Assembly: GCA_937873495.1 (NCBI GenBank)
Contig: CALMXZ010000015.1
Location: forward strand, 62,001 to 126,000
Direction: 5' to 3'
Source of the DNA: an uncultured Trueperaceae bacterium
Lineage (GTDB): Bacteria > Deinococcota > Deinococci > Deinococcales > Trueperaceae
Length of the DNA stretch: 64,000 bases
Positions 7,727-15,725 of this stretch are shown here, piece after piece (the stretch's first letter is position 1; each line of letters starts with the position of its first letter). A program made the translations under genes and the position numbers. The notes beneath the pieces are model-generated. The model was given only the letters and a program-made list of their open reading frames with translations. It had not been told where the DNA came from and ran no database searches.

Positions 7727-9061
7727 ATGAGCCAGTCGACCGCCAACCTCCCGCCGTCCTCCACCCTCGACCTGGCCGAGCTCGGCGCCTTCTACCGCCG
7801 TCACCTCGAGCAGGACGTGCTGCCGTTCTGGCTGGGCGAGCCGAGCGACCGCGTGAACGGTGGTGTGTTCACCTGCATCGACAACTACACGGGCAAGCGC
7901 GTCAAGGACGACAAGTTCGTGTGGTCTCAGGGGCGGTTCGCGTGGCTGATGGCGCACGCGGCGCGGCTCGTGCGCGCCGGGCTGCTCACCGGCGACGCCG
8001 AGGACCTGACCGCCCGCGCCGTCGAGACCGTCGAGTTCCTGCGCGCCAACGCCTTCCTGGACGACGGCTCGGCCGCCTACCTGCTCACCGCCGACGGCCG
8101 CAAGCAGGAGTTCATCCCAGGCAAGGGCCACGACATCAGCTACTTCGCCGACTGCTTCATCGCGCTGGCCTTGAGCGAGACGGCGCGCGCCACGGCAAGG
8201 TGGCACTACCTTGACGAGGCCGTGGCAGCGTACGGGCGCGTCGTGGCACGCCTAGCGGCCGGCACCGCCCGGAGCGAGCCCTACCCGCTGCCGAGCGGCT
8301 GCCGCGCGCACGCCCAGCCGATGATCCTCCTCAACGTCGCCCAGGAGCTCGAGCTGGCGCTGCGCCAGCGTGGCGACGCGCGCGCCGAGGGCATGGCCGC
8401 TAGTGCGCTGGCGCACATGGACGCCATCCTAGGCACGTTCGTGAGAGACGACGGGCTCGTGCAGGAAGTCGCCTGTGCTTCGGACAGGCGCGGCGCGGCC
8501 GGAGAGGCGACCGCCGACCGCCTGCTCACCACGCACGTGACGCCCGGCCACGCCATCGAGTCGATGTGGTTCGTGATGGAGGAGGCCGCCAGGCACGGCC
8601 GAACGGCCGCCGTCGCGAAGGCCTCCCGCGTGCTGCGGCGCTCGTTCGAGGCGGGTTGGGACCCGGAGTACGGCGGCATCTTCCGCTACATCGGTGGCGA
8701 CGGCAAGCCGCCGACCGGTCCGGCCGACGGACCCTTCGAGGAGCTGATCCTCGGCACCTGGGACACGAAGATCTGGTGGCCGCACTCCGAGACGCTCTAC
8801 GGCGCGCTCCTCGGCCACGCCCTGACCGGCGACGAGCGGCTCCGCGCCGTCCACGACCGCACCTTCGACTACGTCTTCAAGACCTTCCCGCACCCTGACG
8901 CGAGCGTGGGGGAGTGGGTCCAGATCCGCGACCGCCGCGGCGCGCCGCTCGACAGGGTCGTCGGGCTGCCGGTCAAGGATCCGTACCACCTGAACCGCAA
9001 CCTCATGCTCCTCGTCGAACTCCTGCAGGGCGGGCTCGCGGCGCGCGTCTCGGGCGCGTAA
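7727..9061 (+). CDS. AGE/RnBP-family sugar 2-epimerase
   Basis: A 444-residue protein of the N-acylglucosamine 2-epimerase fold, an (alpha/alpha)6 barrel. Typical pieces are DRVNGGVFTCIDNYTGK near the start, KFVWSQGRFAWLMAHAARL (the Arg of the active-site entrance), GHDISYFADCFIALAL, HVTPGHAIESMWFVMEEAAR (a catalytic His segment) and KIWWPHSETLYGALLGH (the second catalytic His). It would interconvert N-acetylglucosamine with N-acetylmannosamine, or a neutral aldose pair such as glucose/mannose; the sequence alone does not choose. It directly precedes the Opp/sulfatase region on the same strand, suggesting that imported sugars are epimerised before catabolism. Length is slightly above the usual 400. 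Confidence 0.88.
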   Translation: MSQSTANLPPSSTLDLAELGAFYRRHLEQDVLPFWLGEPSDRVNGGVFTCIDNYTGKRVKDDKFVWSQGRFAWLMAHAARLVRAGLLTGDAEDLTARAVETVEFLRANAFLDDGSAAYLLTADGRKQEFIPGKGHDISYFADCFIALALSETARATARWHYLDEAVAAYGRVVARLAAGTARSEPYPLPSGCRAHAQPMILLNVAQELELALRQRGDARAEGMAASALAHMDAILGTFVRDDGLVQEVACASDRRGAAGEATADRLLTTHVTPGHAIESMWFVMEEAARHGRTAAVAKASRVLRRSFEAGWDPEYGGIFRYIGGDGKPPTGPADGPFEELILGTWDTKIWWPHSETLYGALLGHALTGDERLRAVHDRTFDYVFKTFPHPDASVGEWVQIRDRRGAPLDRVVGLPVKDPYHLNRNLMLLVELLQGGLAARVSGA

Positions 9062-9066
9062 TCAGG

Positions 9067-9082
9067 CGTCGGAGAGCCGACG
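9067..9082 (+). terminator. small hairpin after the epimerase gene
   Basis: CGTCGG-AGAG-CCGACG, six bp with a tetraloop, five bases past the stop of the epimerase gene and followed by GGGGG rather than T residues. It could end that transcript before the transporter promoter at 9126. Confidence 0.35.
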
Positions 9083-9125
9083 GGGGCCGACGACCAGCCG
9101 GAGCCACGAGCGCCCCCACCAAGCC

Positions 9126-9154
9126 TTGACCACCCTCCCGACGCGTGCTAGCCT
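9126..9154 (+). promoter_or_regulatory. promoter of the Opp-sulfatase operon
   Basis: TTGACC (9126-9131) and TAGCCT (9149-9154) are exactly 17 bases apart. The predicted RNA start near 9161 leaves a leader of about 160 bases before the binding-protein gene. The palindrome at 9172 sits just downstream, where a repressor would block elongation or initiation. Confidence 0.55.
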
Positions 9155-9171
9155 CCAAGCACTAGCAATTC

Positions 9172-9187
9172 GCGTTATCGCTAACGC
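9172..9187 (+). promoter_or_regulatory. operator palindrome in the Opp operon leader
   Basis: GCGTTA-TCGC-TAACGC, a perfect 6-bp inverted repeat around a four-base centre, about 10-26 bases after the predicted RNA start. The shape is typical of LacI-type sites, though no LacI regulator is in the window; the GntR protein at 22647 is another candidate. Confidence 0.5.
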
Positions 9188-9322
9188 AACCGGCGAAGCT
9201 GACAGAAGAGGCACCGCGCCGGCTTAAACAGGGCGATCCCCAGGGCGGCAACCCCTCTTGAGAGAGGGTCAAGCGCTTCGGATGGCACGCGGCTAGAGAG
9301 CTAGAGACCGGAAGGAGTCAAG

Positions 9323-11266
9323 ATGACCAACAGCTTCACGTCGAGCACTCGGAGGCGCCCGGGGTGGAGGCGGCTTACGCTCCTCATCCTCGCCGCCCTC
9401 GTCTGGGGGGTCGTATCCGCCCAGACGTACCACGAGGCCCCCGCACTGGCGGAACTCGTCGCCAAGGGGCAACTCCCGCCCGTCGACCAACGCCTGCCCA
9501 AGAACCCGCTCGTCATCGACGTCGTAGACGAGATCGGCACGTACGGCGGCGTGCTGCGCCGCGCCTTCACCGGCCCCGCTGACTCCAACAACTACGTGCG
9601 CGTCGTGTACGACAGCCTCGTGCGCTTCAGCACGGACGGCTCCGAGATCGTCCCGCACATCGTAGCGTCGTGGGAAGCCTCCGACGACTTCCATAGTTGG
9701 ACCCTCCACCTGCGCGAAGGCGCTCACTGGTCCGACGGCGCGCCGTTCAACGCCAGCGCCCTCACGTTCTGGTACACCCGCGTCATCCTCAACAAGGACC
9801 TGACGCCGAGCGTGCCGGCCTGGTTCGCCAACCGCGACGGCACGGCCGCCAAGCTCGAGGCGGTCGACGACTACACGGTCCGCATCACGTTCGACTTCCC
9901 GAACACGCTGTTCCTCACCGAGCTGACCTTCCGCGACGGCGGCGACAGGACCTTGGCCGCGTTCCTCCCCGGCCACTATCTGCAGCAGTTCCACCCCGAC
10001 TTCCAGAGCGCCGCCGAGCTCGACGCCAAGGTCAAGGCCGCCGGCCTCTCGACCTGGACCGACCTGTTCATGAGCAAGGCCATCCCGACGGACAACCCCG
10101 AGCGCCCCACCATGGCCGCCTGGGTGCCGTACAACTCGACGGTCTCCGATCAGGTCTTCACGCTGCGCCGCAACCCGTACTACATCGGGGTCGACGCCGC
10201 CGGTAACCAGCTCCCGTACATCGACGAGGTGCAGTTCCGCTACTTCGCCGACGTGCAGGCCCTGAACTTCGCGGCCGTGGCCGGTGAGCTCGACTTCCAG
10301 GCCCGCCACATCCAGATGCCCAACTACCCCGTGCTGGTCGAGAACTCCGACCGCTCGAACTACCGCGTGATGCTGTGGCCGAGCTTCGGTGGCGCCGACG
10401 CCGCCGTCTGGTTCAACCAGGAGTACGAGATCGACCCCGAACTCGGGAGCATCCTCGCCAACCACGACTTCCGCGTGGCCCTCTCGTACGCCACCAACCG
10501 CGACGAGATCCGCGAGTCCGCGTTCCTCGGGCTCGGCGAGATCCGCCAGAACGTCCCGGCGCCGTGGCACCCGTACTACCCAGGCGACGAGTACGCCCAG
10601 AAGTACACGGAGTACAACCCCGCCCTCGCCAACCAGATGCTCGATGCCATCGGCCTGACGAAGGACGCCAACGGCAACCGCCTCATGCCGAGCGGCAAGC
10701 CGCTGCGCGTAGAGCTCTCCGTCGTGCCGGCGTTCGGCCCGTGGCCGGACGTGGCGCAGCTGGTGGCCGCCGACTGGGCCGCGGTCGGCGTCCCGACCGA
10801 CGTGCAAGTGCGCGAGCGCAACGCCCACTTCACGATGCGCGACGCCAACGAGCTCCAGGTCGAGATCTGGAACGAGGACACCACGGCGTTCCCCTTCACG
10901 GGCAACCCCAAGATCGACCCCCGCAGCAACCCCGCCACGATCTTCGCCGTCGAGTCGCGGCGCTGGTACGCCTCGGGTGGCACCGCCGGCAAGGAGCCGG
11001 CCCCCGGCATCGCTCGCATCGTCGATATCATCGAGCAGGCCAAGACCGTCGGTGTCGACCAGCAGATCGAACTGGCGAAGGAGCTGTTCCGCCACGCCGT
11101 CGACGAGCTGTACGGCTTCGGCCTCGTCGGCCTCACGCCGATGGTCCAGGGCGTCGTGGTCGTCAACGACAACCTCATGAACGTCCCGGCCGTCGTCGCG
11201 AACGACTGGCCGCTCCGCACCCCGGGCGACTCCCGTCCGGAGCAGTTCTTCTACAAGACGAACTGA
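9323..11266 (+). CDS. ABC transporter substrate-binding protein, family 5 (large form)
   Basis: A 647-residue extracytoplasmic solute-binding protein. Residues 1-37 form a signal peptide (RRRPGWRR then LTLLILAALVWGVVSA), cut before QTYHE. The family 5 core includes VYDSLVRFSTDGSEIVPHI, SWEASDDFHSWTLHLREGAH, WSDGAPFNASALTFWYTR and FNQEYEIDPELG with YATNRDEIRESAFLG. At about 600 mature residues it is longer than ordinary dipeptide-binding proteins (about 500). Such large relatives often bind oligosaccharides rather than peptides, as in Thermotoga, so with sulfatases and an epimerase beside it a sugar ligand is plausible. A GGAAGGAG ribosome site precedes the ATG. A strong hairpin follows the stop, which would favour high expression of this gene over the permeases. 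Confidence 0.88.
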   Translation: MTNSFTSSTRRRPGWRRLTLLILAALVWGVVSAQTYHEAPALAELVAKGQLPPVDQRLPKNPLVIDVVDEIGTYGGVLRRAFTGPADSNNYVRVVYDSLVRFSTDGSEIVPHIVASWEASDDFHSWTLHLREGAHWSDGAPFNASALTFWYTRVILNKDLTPSVPAWFANRDGTAAKLEAVDDYTVRITFDFPNTLFLTELTFRDGGDRTLAAFLPGHYLQQFHPDFQSAAELDAKVKAAGLSTWTDLFMSKAIPTDNPERPTMAAWVPYNSTVSDQVFTLRRNPYYIGVDAAGNQLPYIDEVQFRYFADVQALNFAAVAGELDFQARHIQMPNYPVLVENSDRSNYRVMLWPSFGGADAAVWFNQEYEIDPELGSILANHDFRVALSYATNRDEIRESAFLGLGEIRQNVPAPWHPYYPGDEYAQKYTEYNPALANQMLDAIGLTKDANGNRLMPSGKPLRVELSVVPAFGPWPDVAQLVAADWAAVGVPTDVQVRERNAHFTMRDANELQVEIWNEDTTAFPFTGNPKIDPRSNPATIFAVESRRWYASGGTAGKEPAPGIARIVDIIEQAKTVGVDQQIELAKELFRHAVDELYGFGLVGLTPMVQGVVVVNDNLMNVPAVVANDWPLRTPGDSRPEQFFYKTN

Positions 11267-11277
11267 CCCAGTCCTAA

Positions 11278-11310
11278 CGTTCGGGCGCCCCACTAAGGGG
11301 CGCCCGAACG
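11278..11310 (+). terminator. intra-operon hairpin between binding-protein and permease genes
   Basis: CGTTCGGGCGCCCC and GGGGCGCCCGAACG pair perfectly over 14 bp with a five-base loop (ACTAA), 12 bases after the binding-protein stop. No T-tract follows, so it is better read as an attenuator or 3' stabiliser that lowers expression of the permease and ATPase genes. The second Dpp operon has an equivalent at 54713. Confidence 0.7.
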
Positions 11311-11362
11311 GCCCAAGGCACCTGCCGAAGAACGAGCACGAACCGCTTTAGGAGAGCGTCTC

Positions 11363-12352
11363 TTGCATTGGTTCATCATCAAGCGACTTCTGCTGCTCCC
11401 GTTCTTGCTCCTGATCTTCTCGATCGTCTCTTTCGCGCTCATCCAGGCCCCGCCCGGCGACTTCCTCACCAGCTACGTCGCCGAGTTGGCGGCGGGCGGC
11501 ACCTCGATCGATCAGGTCGAGATCGAGGCGCTGCGCGCGCGCTACGGCCTCGATCAACCCATATACGTTCAGTACGGCAGGTGGGTCGGCAACCTTCTAC
11601 GGGGCGATCTCGGTATCTCCCTCGAATGGCGCCGGCCCAACAGCGAGCTCATCGGTGAGCGTCTGGTGCTCACCCTCGTCCTCACCACGTTCTCGCTCCT
11701 GTTCACCTGGGCCGTTGCCATCCCCATAGGTATCTTCTCCGCGACACGCCAATATTCGCTGCTCGACTACCTGTTCACGATCCTCAACTACATCGGATTG
11801 GCCACGCCCAACTTCATGCTGGCGCTGGTGCTGATGTGGGTGGCGTTCGACAAGTTCGGGGTCACCGTCACCGGCCTCTTCTCACCCCAGTTCCTTGACG
11901 CCCCCTGGTCGTGGGCGCGCGTCGGCGACCTCATGAGCCACATCTGGTTGCCGATGATAGTCCTCGGCGTCGCGGGAACGGCGCAGATCGCCCGCGTCGT
12001 GCGAGCCAACCTGCTCGACGAGCTGAGCAAGCCGTACACGGAGATGGCGCGGGCCAAGGGTCTGCCGGAGTGGCGCCTCGTCATCAAGTACCCCACGCGC
12101 GTCGCGATCGCGCCGGTCGTCAGCACCCTCGGCTGGTACTTCCCGCAGCTCCTGTCCGGCGGCCTCGTCGTCTCCGTCGTGATGAGCCTGCCCACCATCG
12201 GCCCGCTCCTGCTGCGCGCCCTCGTCGGGCAGGACATGTACCTCGCGGGCACCATCATCCTCATCTTCTGCATGCTCGCCGTCCTCGGCGCGCTCGTCTC
12301 CGACATCCTCCTCGTCGTCCTCGACCCGCGCATCAAGCTGGAGAGCGCATGA
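11363..12352 (+). CDS. ABC transporter permease, DppB/OppB type
   Basis: A 329-residue inner-membrane permease. It starts with TTG at 11363, preceded by GGAGAG; translation begins MHWFIIKRLLLLPFLLLIFS, the usual first membrane helix. QAPPGDF, RYGLDQPIYVQYGRWVGNLL and GDLGISL are the standard DppB linker motifs, and six membrane segments can be drawn. The cytoplasmic EAA loop is seen in RVVRANLLDELSKPYTEMAR and AKGLPEWRLVIKY, where the ATPase docks. It forms the translocation pore with the permease at 12349, whose ATG overlaps the stop of this gene (ATGA). Confidence 0.92.
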   Translation: MHWFIIKRLLLLPFLLLIFSIVSFALIQAPPGDFLTSYVAELAAGGTSIDQVEIEALRARYGLDQPIYVQYGRWVGNLLRGDLGISLEWRRPNSELIGERLVLTLVLTTFSLLFTWAVAIPIGIFSATRQYSLLDYLFTILNYIGLATPNFMLALVLMWVAFDKFGVTVTGLFSPQFLDAPWSWARVGDLMSHIWLPMIVLGVAGTAQIARVVRANLLDELSKPYTEMARAKGLPEWRLVIKYPTRVAIAPVVSTLGWYFPQLLSGGLVVSVVMSLPTIGPLLLRALVGQDMYLAGTIILIFCMLAVLGALVSDILLVVLDPRIKLESA

Positions 12353-13479
12353 CCGACGTCGCGCTGCCGGCTGCCGACCGGGCCAAGGAGCCCTCGGTCT
12401 ACGTCACGCCGGCGTGGAAGCTCACGTGGCTCCGTTTCACGAAGCACAAGCTCGGCGTCGTGTGCCTCTGGATCGTCGTCCTGATCGGTCTGATGGCCAT
12501 CATGCCCGAGTTCTTCAGCGTGGCAGACCCCAACGTGACCGCCGCCAGACTCGCCTACATCCCGCCGCAAGGCGTGCGCATCTTCCACGACGGCCATCTC
12601 ACGCGGCCTTTCGTGTACGGGGTCGAAGGGCAGCGCAACCAGCGTACCCTGAAGATGGAGTGGGTCCAGGACACCGACGTCAGGTTGCCGGTGCGGCTCT
12701 TCGCCCGCGGCTACGCCTATAAGCTCTTCGGCATCATCCCCACTGACAGGCACCTCATCGGTTTCGGGACGGCCGACCAACCGGTGACGGCCAACATCCT
12801 CGGTACGGACCGTCTGGGACGCGACCAGTGGTCGCGCCTCATGTACGGCACGCGCATCTCGCTCTCCATCGGCCTCGTAGCCGTGCTCATCAGCACCGTG
12901 CTCGGCATCGTGCTCGGCGGCATCTCCGGCTACCTTGGCGGCTGGGTCGACAACCTCATCCAGCGCCTCATCGACCTGCTCCAGGCCATCCCGGCCATCC
13001 CCGTGTGGCTGGCGCTCTCGGCCGCCCTGCCGCGCACCTGGCCCGTCACCTGGGTCTATCTGGCCATCACGGTGATCCTGGCGCTGCTCGGCTGGACGCG
13101 CCTGGCCCGCGAGGTGCGGGGCCGGTTCCTCAGCCTGCGCGAGGAGGACTTCGTGACGGCCGCGCGGCTCGTCGGCGCCAGCCAGAGCCGCATCATCTTC
13201 TCGCACATGGTCCCGTCGTTCGCGAGCCACATCATCGCGGCCGTCACCCTGGCAGTGCCGCTGATGATCCTCAACGAGACGTTCCTGAGCTTCCTCGGCC
13301 TCGGCATGCGCCCGCCCGCGATCAGCTGGGGCGTCATGCTCCAGGAGGCGCAGAACCTCCAGTCCGTCGTGAACGCCCCGTGGCTGCTCATCCCCGGCGT
13401 GTTCGTGATCATCACCGTCCTCGCCCTCAACATCCTAGGAGACGGCCTACGCGATGCCGCAGACCCCTACAGCCACTGA
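12349..13479 (+). CDS. ABC transporter permease, DppC/OppC type with a large extracytoplasmic insert
   Basis: A 376-residue permease starting at the ATG that overlaps the previous stop. After the first membrane helix (LGVVCLWIVVLIGLMAIM) there are about 110 residues before the conserved LGTDRLGRDQWSRLMYGTR; ordinary DppC proteins, such as the one at 52944 in this window, need about 45. The insert contains YIPPQGVRIFHDGHLTRPFV and KLFGIIPTDRHLIGFG and should face the outside, where the binding protein docks. The rest is standard, with GISGYLGGWVDNLIQRLIDL, the EAA loop around REEDFVTAARLVGASQSRII, and LNETFLSFLGLGMRPP. The pair belongs to a transporter likely dedicated to large or sulfated ligands. 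Confidence 0.92.
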   Translation: MTDVALPAADRAKEPSVYVTPAWKLTWLRFTKHKLGVVCLWIVVLIGLMAIMPEFFSVADPNVTAARLAYIPPQGVRIFHDGHLTRPFVYGVEGQRNQRTLKMEWVQDTDVRLPVRLFARGYAYKLFGIIPTDRHLIGFGTADQPVTANILGTDRLGRDQWSRLMYGTRISLSIGLVAVLISTVLGIVLGGISGYLGGWVDNLIQRLIDLLQAIPAIPVWLALSAALPRTWPVTWVYLAITVILALLGWTRLAREVRGRFLSLREEDFVTAARLVGASQSRIIFSHMVPSFASHIIAAVTLAVPLMILNETFLSFLGLGMRPPAISWGVMLQEAQNLQSVVNAPWLLIPGVFVIITVLALNILGDGLRDAADPYSH

Positions 13480-14584
13480 CGGGCAGACAGCGAGCGTCGC
13501 GGGCGGCGCTCTTGGCGCCCCGGAGCGGCGGGCGGCGCCTGCCGCCCGGGACGGCACGCCGCCGCTCCTCTCCGTTCGCGACCTGAAGACGTACTTCGAG
13601 CTGGACGACGGCACGGTCAAGGCCGTCGACGGCGTGAGCTTCGACGTCATGCCCGGCGAGGTCCTCGGCATCGTCGGGGAGAGTGGTTGCGGCAAGAGCA
13701 TCACCATGAAGTCGATCCTCAGGCTGGTGGCCAAGCCCGGTCGCATCGTCGGCGGGCAGATCCTGTACCGCCCGGACCCGCACGGCCGCGCCGGCGGGTC
13801 GGGTGGCGAGATCGACCTGACCAAGCTCCGCAAGGACGGCCGCCGCATCCGCAACATCCGCGGGGGAGAGATTGCCCTCATCCCGCAGGAGCCGATGGCG
13901 TCGTTCAGCCCGCTGCACACCATCGGCGAGCAGATCGTCGAGGCCATCCGGCTGCACCAGGACGTCTCCAAGAGCGAGGCGCGCGCCATGGCCATCGAGC
14001 GGCTGCGCGAGGTCGGGGTGCCGAGCCCCGAGCAGCGCGTCGACGCCTACTCGTGGCAGCTCTCCGGCGGATTGAGGCAGCGCGCCATCATCGCCATGGC
14101 CCTCTCGTGCCACCCGAAACTATTGGTGGCGGATGAGCCGACCACGGCCATCGACGTCACCACGCAGGCGCAGGTGCTCTCGCTCCTGCGCGACCTGCAG
14201 GCTGAGCACGGCTCGTCGATCATCTTCATCACCCACGACCTCGGCGTCATCGCGCAGGTCGCCGACCGCGTCGTCGTCATGTACTTGGGGCGGGTCATGG
14301 AGCGCGGGCCCGTCGACGACATCTTCCACGCCCCGAAGCACCCGTACACGAAGGCGCTCCTGCGCTCCGTGCCGAGCATGGACACGGAGCCGCGTGTCGC
14401 CCTCCCGACCATCGAGGGCTCCATCCCGCACCCGCTGCACAAGCCGACCGGCTGCCCGTTCCACCCGCGGTGCCCGGAAGCCATCCCCGGCCTGTGCGAC
14501 GTCAAGGTGCCGGCCCTGCGCCCGAAGGAGTCCGAGCAGCCCGTCGCCTGCTTCCTCTACCACCGGGAGGTTGAAGGTGAGTGA
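13454..14584 (+). CDS. ABC transporter ATPase, DppD/OppD type
   Basis: A 376-residue ATP-binding subunit whose start overlaps the permease by 26 bases. Walker A is GESGCGKS (about residues 75-82), the Q-loop lies in IPQEPMASFSPL, the signature is LSGGLRQR, Walker B is LLVADEPTTAID, and the switch His is in FITHDLGVIAQVADRV. The C-terminal oligopeptide-transporter extension includes PTGCPFHPRCPEAIPGLC; Cys spacing of this type binds an iron-sulfur cluster in some relatives. It powers transport as a heterodimer with the next gene. The N-terminal 35 residues are Ala-rich and variable. Confidence 0.93.
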   Translation: MPQTPTATDGQTASVAGGALGAPERRAAPAARDGTPPLLSVRDLKTYFELDDGTVKAVDGVSFDVMPGEVLGIVGESGCGKSITMKSILRLVAKPGRIVGGQILYRPDPHGRAGGSGGEIDLTKLRKDGRRIRNIRGGEIALIPQEPMASFSPLHTIGEQIVEAIRLHQDVSKSEARAMAIERLREVGVPSPEQRVDAYSWQLSGGLRQRAIIAMALSCHPKLLVADEPTTAIDVTTQAQVLSLLRDLQAEHGSSIIFITHDLGVIAQVADRVVVMYLGRVMERGPVDDIFHAPKHPYTKALLRSVPSMDTEPRVALPTIEGSIPHPLHKPTGCPFHPRCPEAIPGLCDVKVPALRPKESEQPVACFLYHREVEGE

Positions 14585-15725
14585 GACCGGCGCCGTGAAC
14601 ACGGTTCCCGCCTCGGCGGAAGCGGCGCCGCGCGCTGCTGACGCGCGTACGCGCCCCGGCTCGCTCGCGCGCACCCTCCCGCCCGAGCGCCTGCTCGAGG
14701 TCCGTAACCTCAAGAAGTACTTCCCGATCAAGGGCGGGTTCTTCGGCGGCACCGTCGGGGCGGTGAGGGCCGTCGACGACGTGAACCTCCACGTCGACAC
14801 CGGCGAGATCCTGAGCCTCGTCGGCGAGAGCGGCTGCGGCAAGACGACCACTTCGCGCTGCGTGCTGCGGGCCGTGAACCCTACCTCCGGCGAGATCCTG
14901 TTCCGGCTCGGTGACGACGAGGTCGTCGACGTCGCGAAGCTGAGCGACCGCGAGCTGCGCCCGTTGTGGCGCAACATGCAGATGATCTTCCAGGACCCGT
15001 TCGGGTCGCTCAACCCCCGCAAGAACCTCTTCGACATCATCGGGGAACCGCTGCTCGTCAACGGCGTGAGGAGCCGCCAGGAGCGCATGGACCGCGTGGC
15101 CGAGCTGCTCGGGCTGGTCGGTTTGCGGCCGGAGTACATGCACCGCTACCCGCACGCCTTCAGCGGCGGGCAGCGCCAGCGCGTGGTCATCGCGCGCGCG
15201 CTCGCCCTCAACCCCAAGCTCGTCGTGGCAGACGAGGCCGTCTCCGCGCTCGACGTCTCCGTGCAGGCGCAGATCCTCAACCTCCTCCTCGAGTTGCAGG
15301 AGCGCCTCGGCCTCTCGTACCTGTTCGTGGCGCACGACCTCAGCATCGTCAAGCACATCAGCCACCGCGTGGCAGTCATGTACGTCGGCAAGGTCGTCGA
15401 GACGGCGCCGACCGACCCCCTGTTCCACGCGCCGCTCCACCCGTACACGTCCGCCCTCATGGCGGCGGTGCCGCAGGCCGACCCGCGCCGCCGTGGCGAG
15501 ATGATCCGGCTCGAGGGCGAGGTCGCCAACCCGGCGAAGCCGCCGAGCGGCTGCTACTTCCATCCGCGCTGCCCGTTCGCGACGGACCAGTGCAAGGCCG
15601 AGGCGCCGGCGCTGCGCGAGGTGCGGCCCGGACACTTCGTCGCGTGCCACCGCGCGGAGGAGCTCGACCTGCCCGGCGTCCAGAGCGGGTCCGCGGTCCA
15701 GGCGGTTGCGCAGGCGCAGGGTTGA
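14577..15725 (+). CDS. ABC transporter ATPase, DppF/OppF type
   Basis: A 382-residue ATPase. The GTG at 14577, with GGGAGG six bases before it, is chosen over the longer open frame upstream, which lies inside the previous gene. It overlaps that gene by eight bases. An Ala/Arg-rich leader precedes LLEVRNLKKYFPIKGGFFGG, the hallmark DppF start. Walker A is GESGCGKT, the Q-loop is in IFQDPFGSLNPR, the signature is FSGGQRQR, Walker B is LVVADEAVSALD, and the switch His is in FVAHDLSIVKHISHRV. The zinc/iron-type tail PPSGCYFHPRCPFATDQC is present. Confidence 0.93.
   Translation: MSETGAVNTVPASAEAAPRAADARTRPGSLARTLPPERLLEVRNLKKYFPIKGGFFGGTVGAVRAVDDVNLHVDTGEILSLVGESGCGKTTTSRCVLRAVNPTSGEILFRLGDDEVVDVAKLSDRELRPLWRNMQMIFQDPFGSLNPRKNLFDIIGEPLLVNGVRSRQERMDRVAELLGLVGLRPEYMHRYPHAFSGGQRQRVVIARALALNPKLVVADEAVSALDVSVQAQILNLLLELQERLGLSYLFVAHDLSIVKHISHRVAVMYVGKVVETAPTDPLFHAPLHPYTSALMAAVPQADPRRRGEMIRLEGEVANPAKPPSGCYFHPRCPFATDQCKAEAPALREVRPGHFVACHRAEELDLPGVQSGSAVQAVAQAQG

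Noticed and set aside
9293-11293. A 666-codon minus-strand frame opposite the large binding-protein gene
   Set aside because: Same reason: low-complexity Val/Gly/Arg/Asp sequence, no domain, and the plus strand has an obvious family 5 binding protein.
11278-11310. The long inverted repeat as an insertion-sequence end or REP element
   Set aside because: It is a single copy, has no transposase nearby, and sits at the same operon position as the unrelated hairpin at 54713.
14133-14576. A 148-codon N-terminal extension of the second Opp ATPase
   Set aside because: It lies within the first ATPase gene in another frame and is Arg/Ser-rich; the GTG at 14577 with GGGAGG fits the family start.
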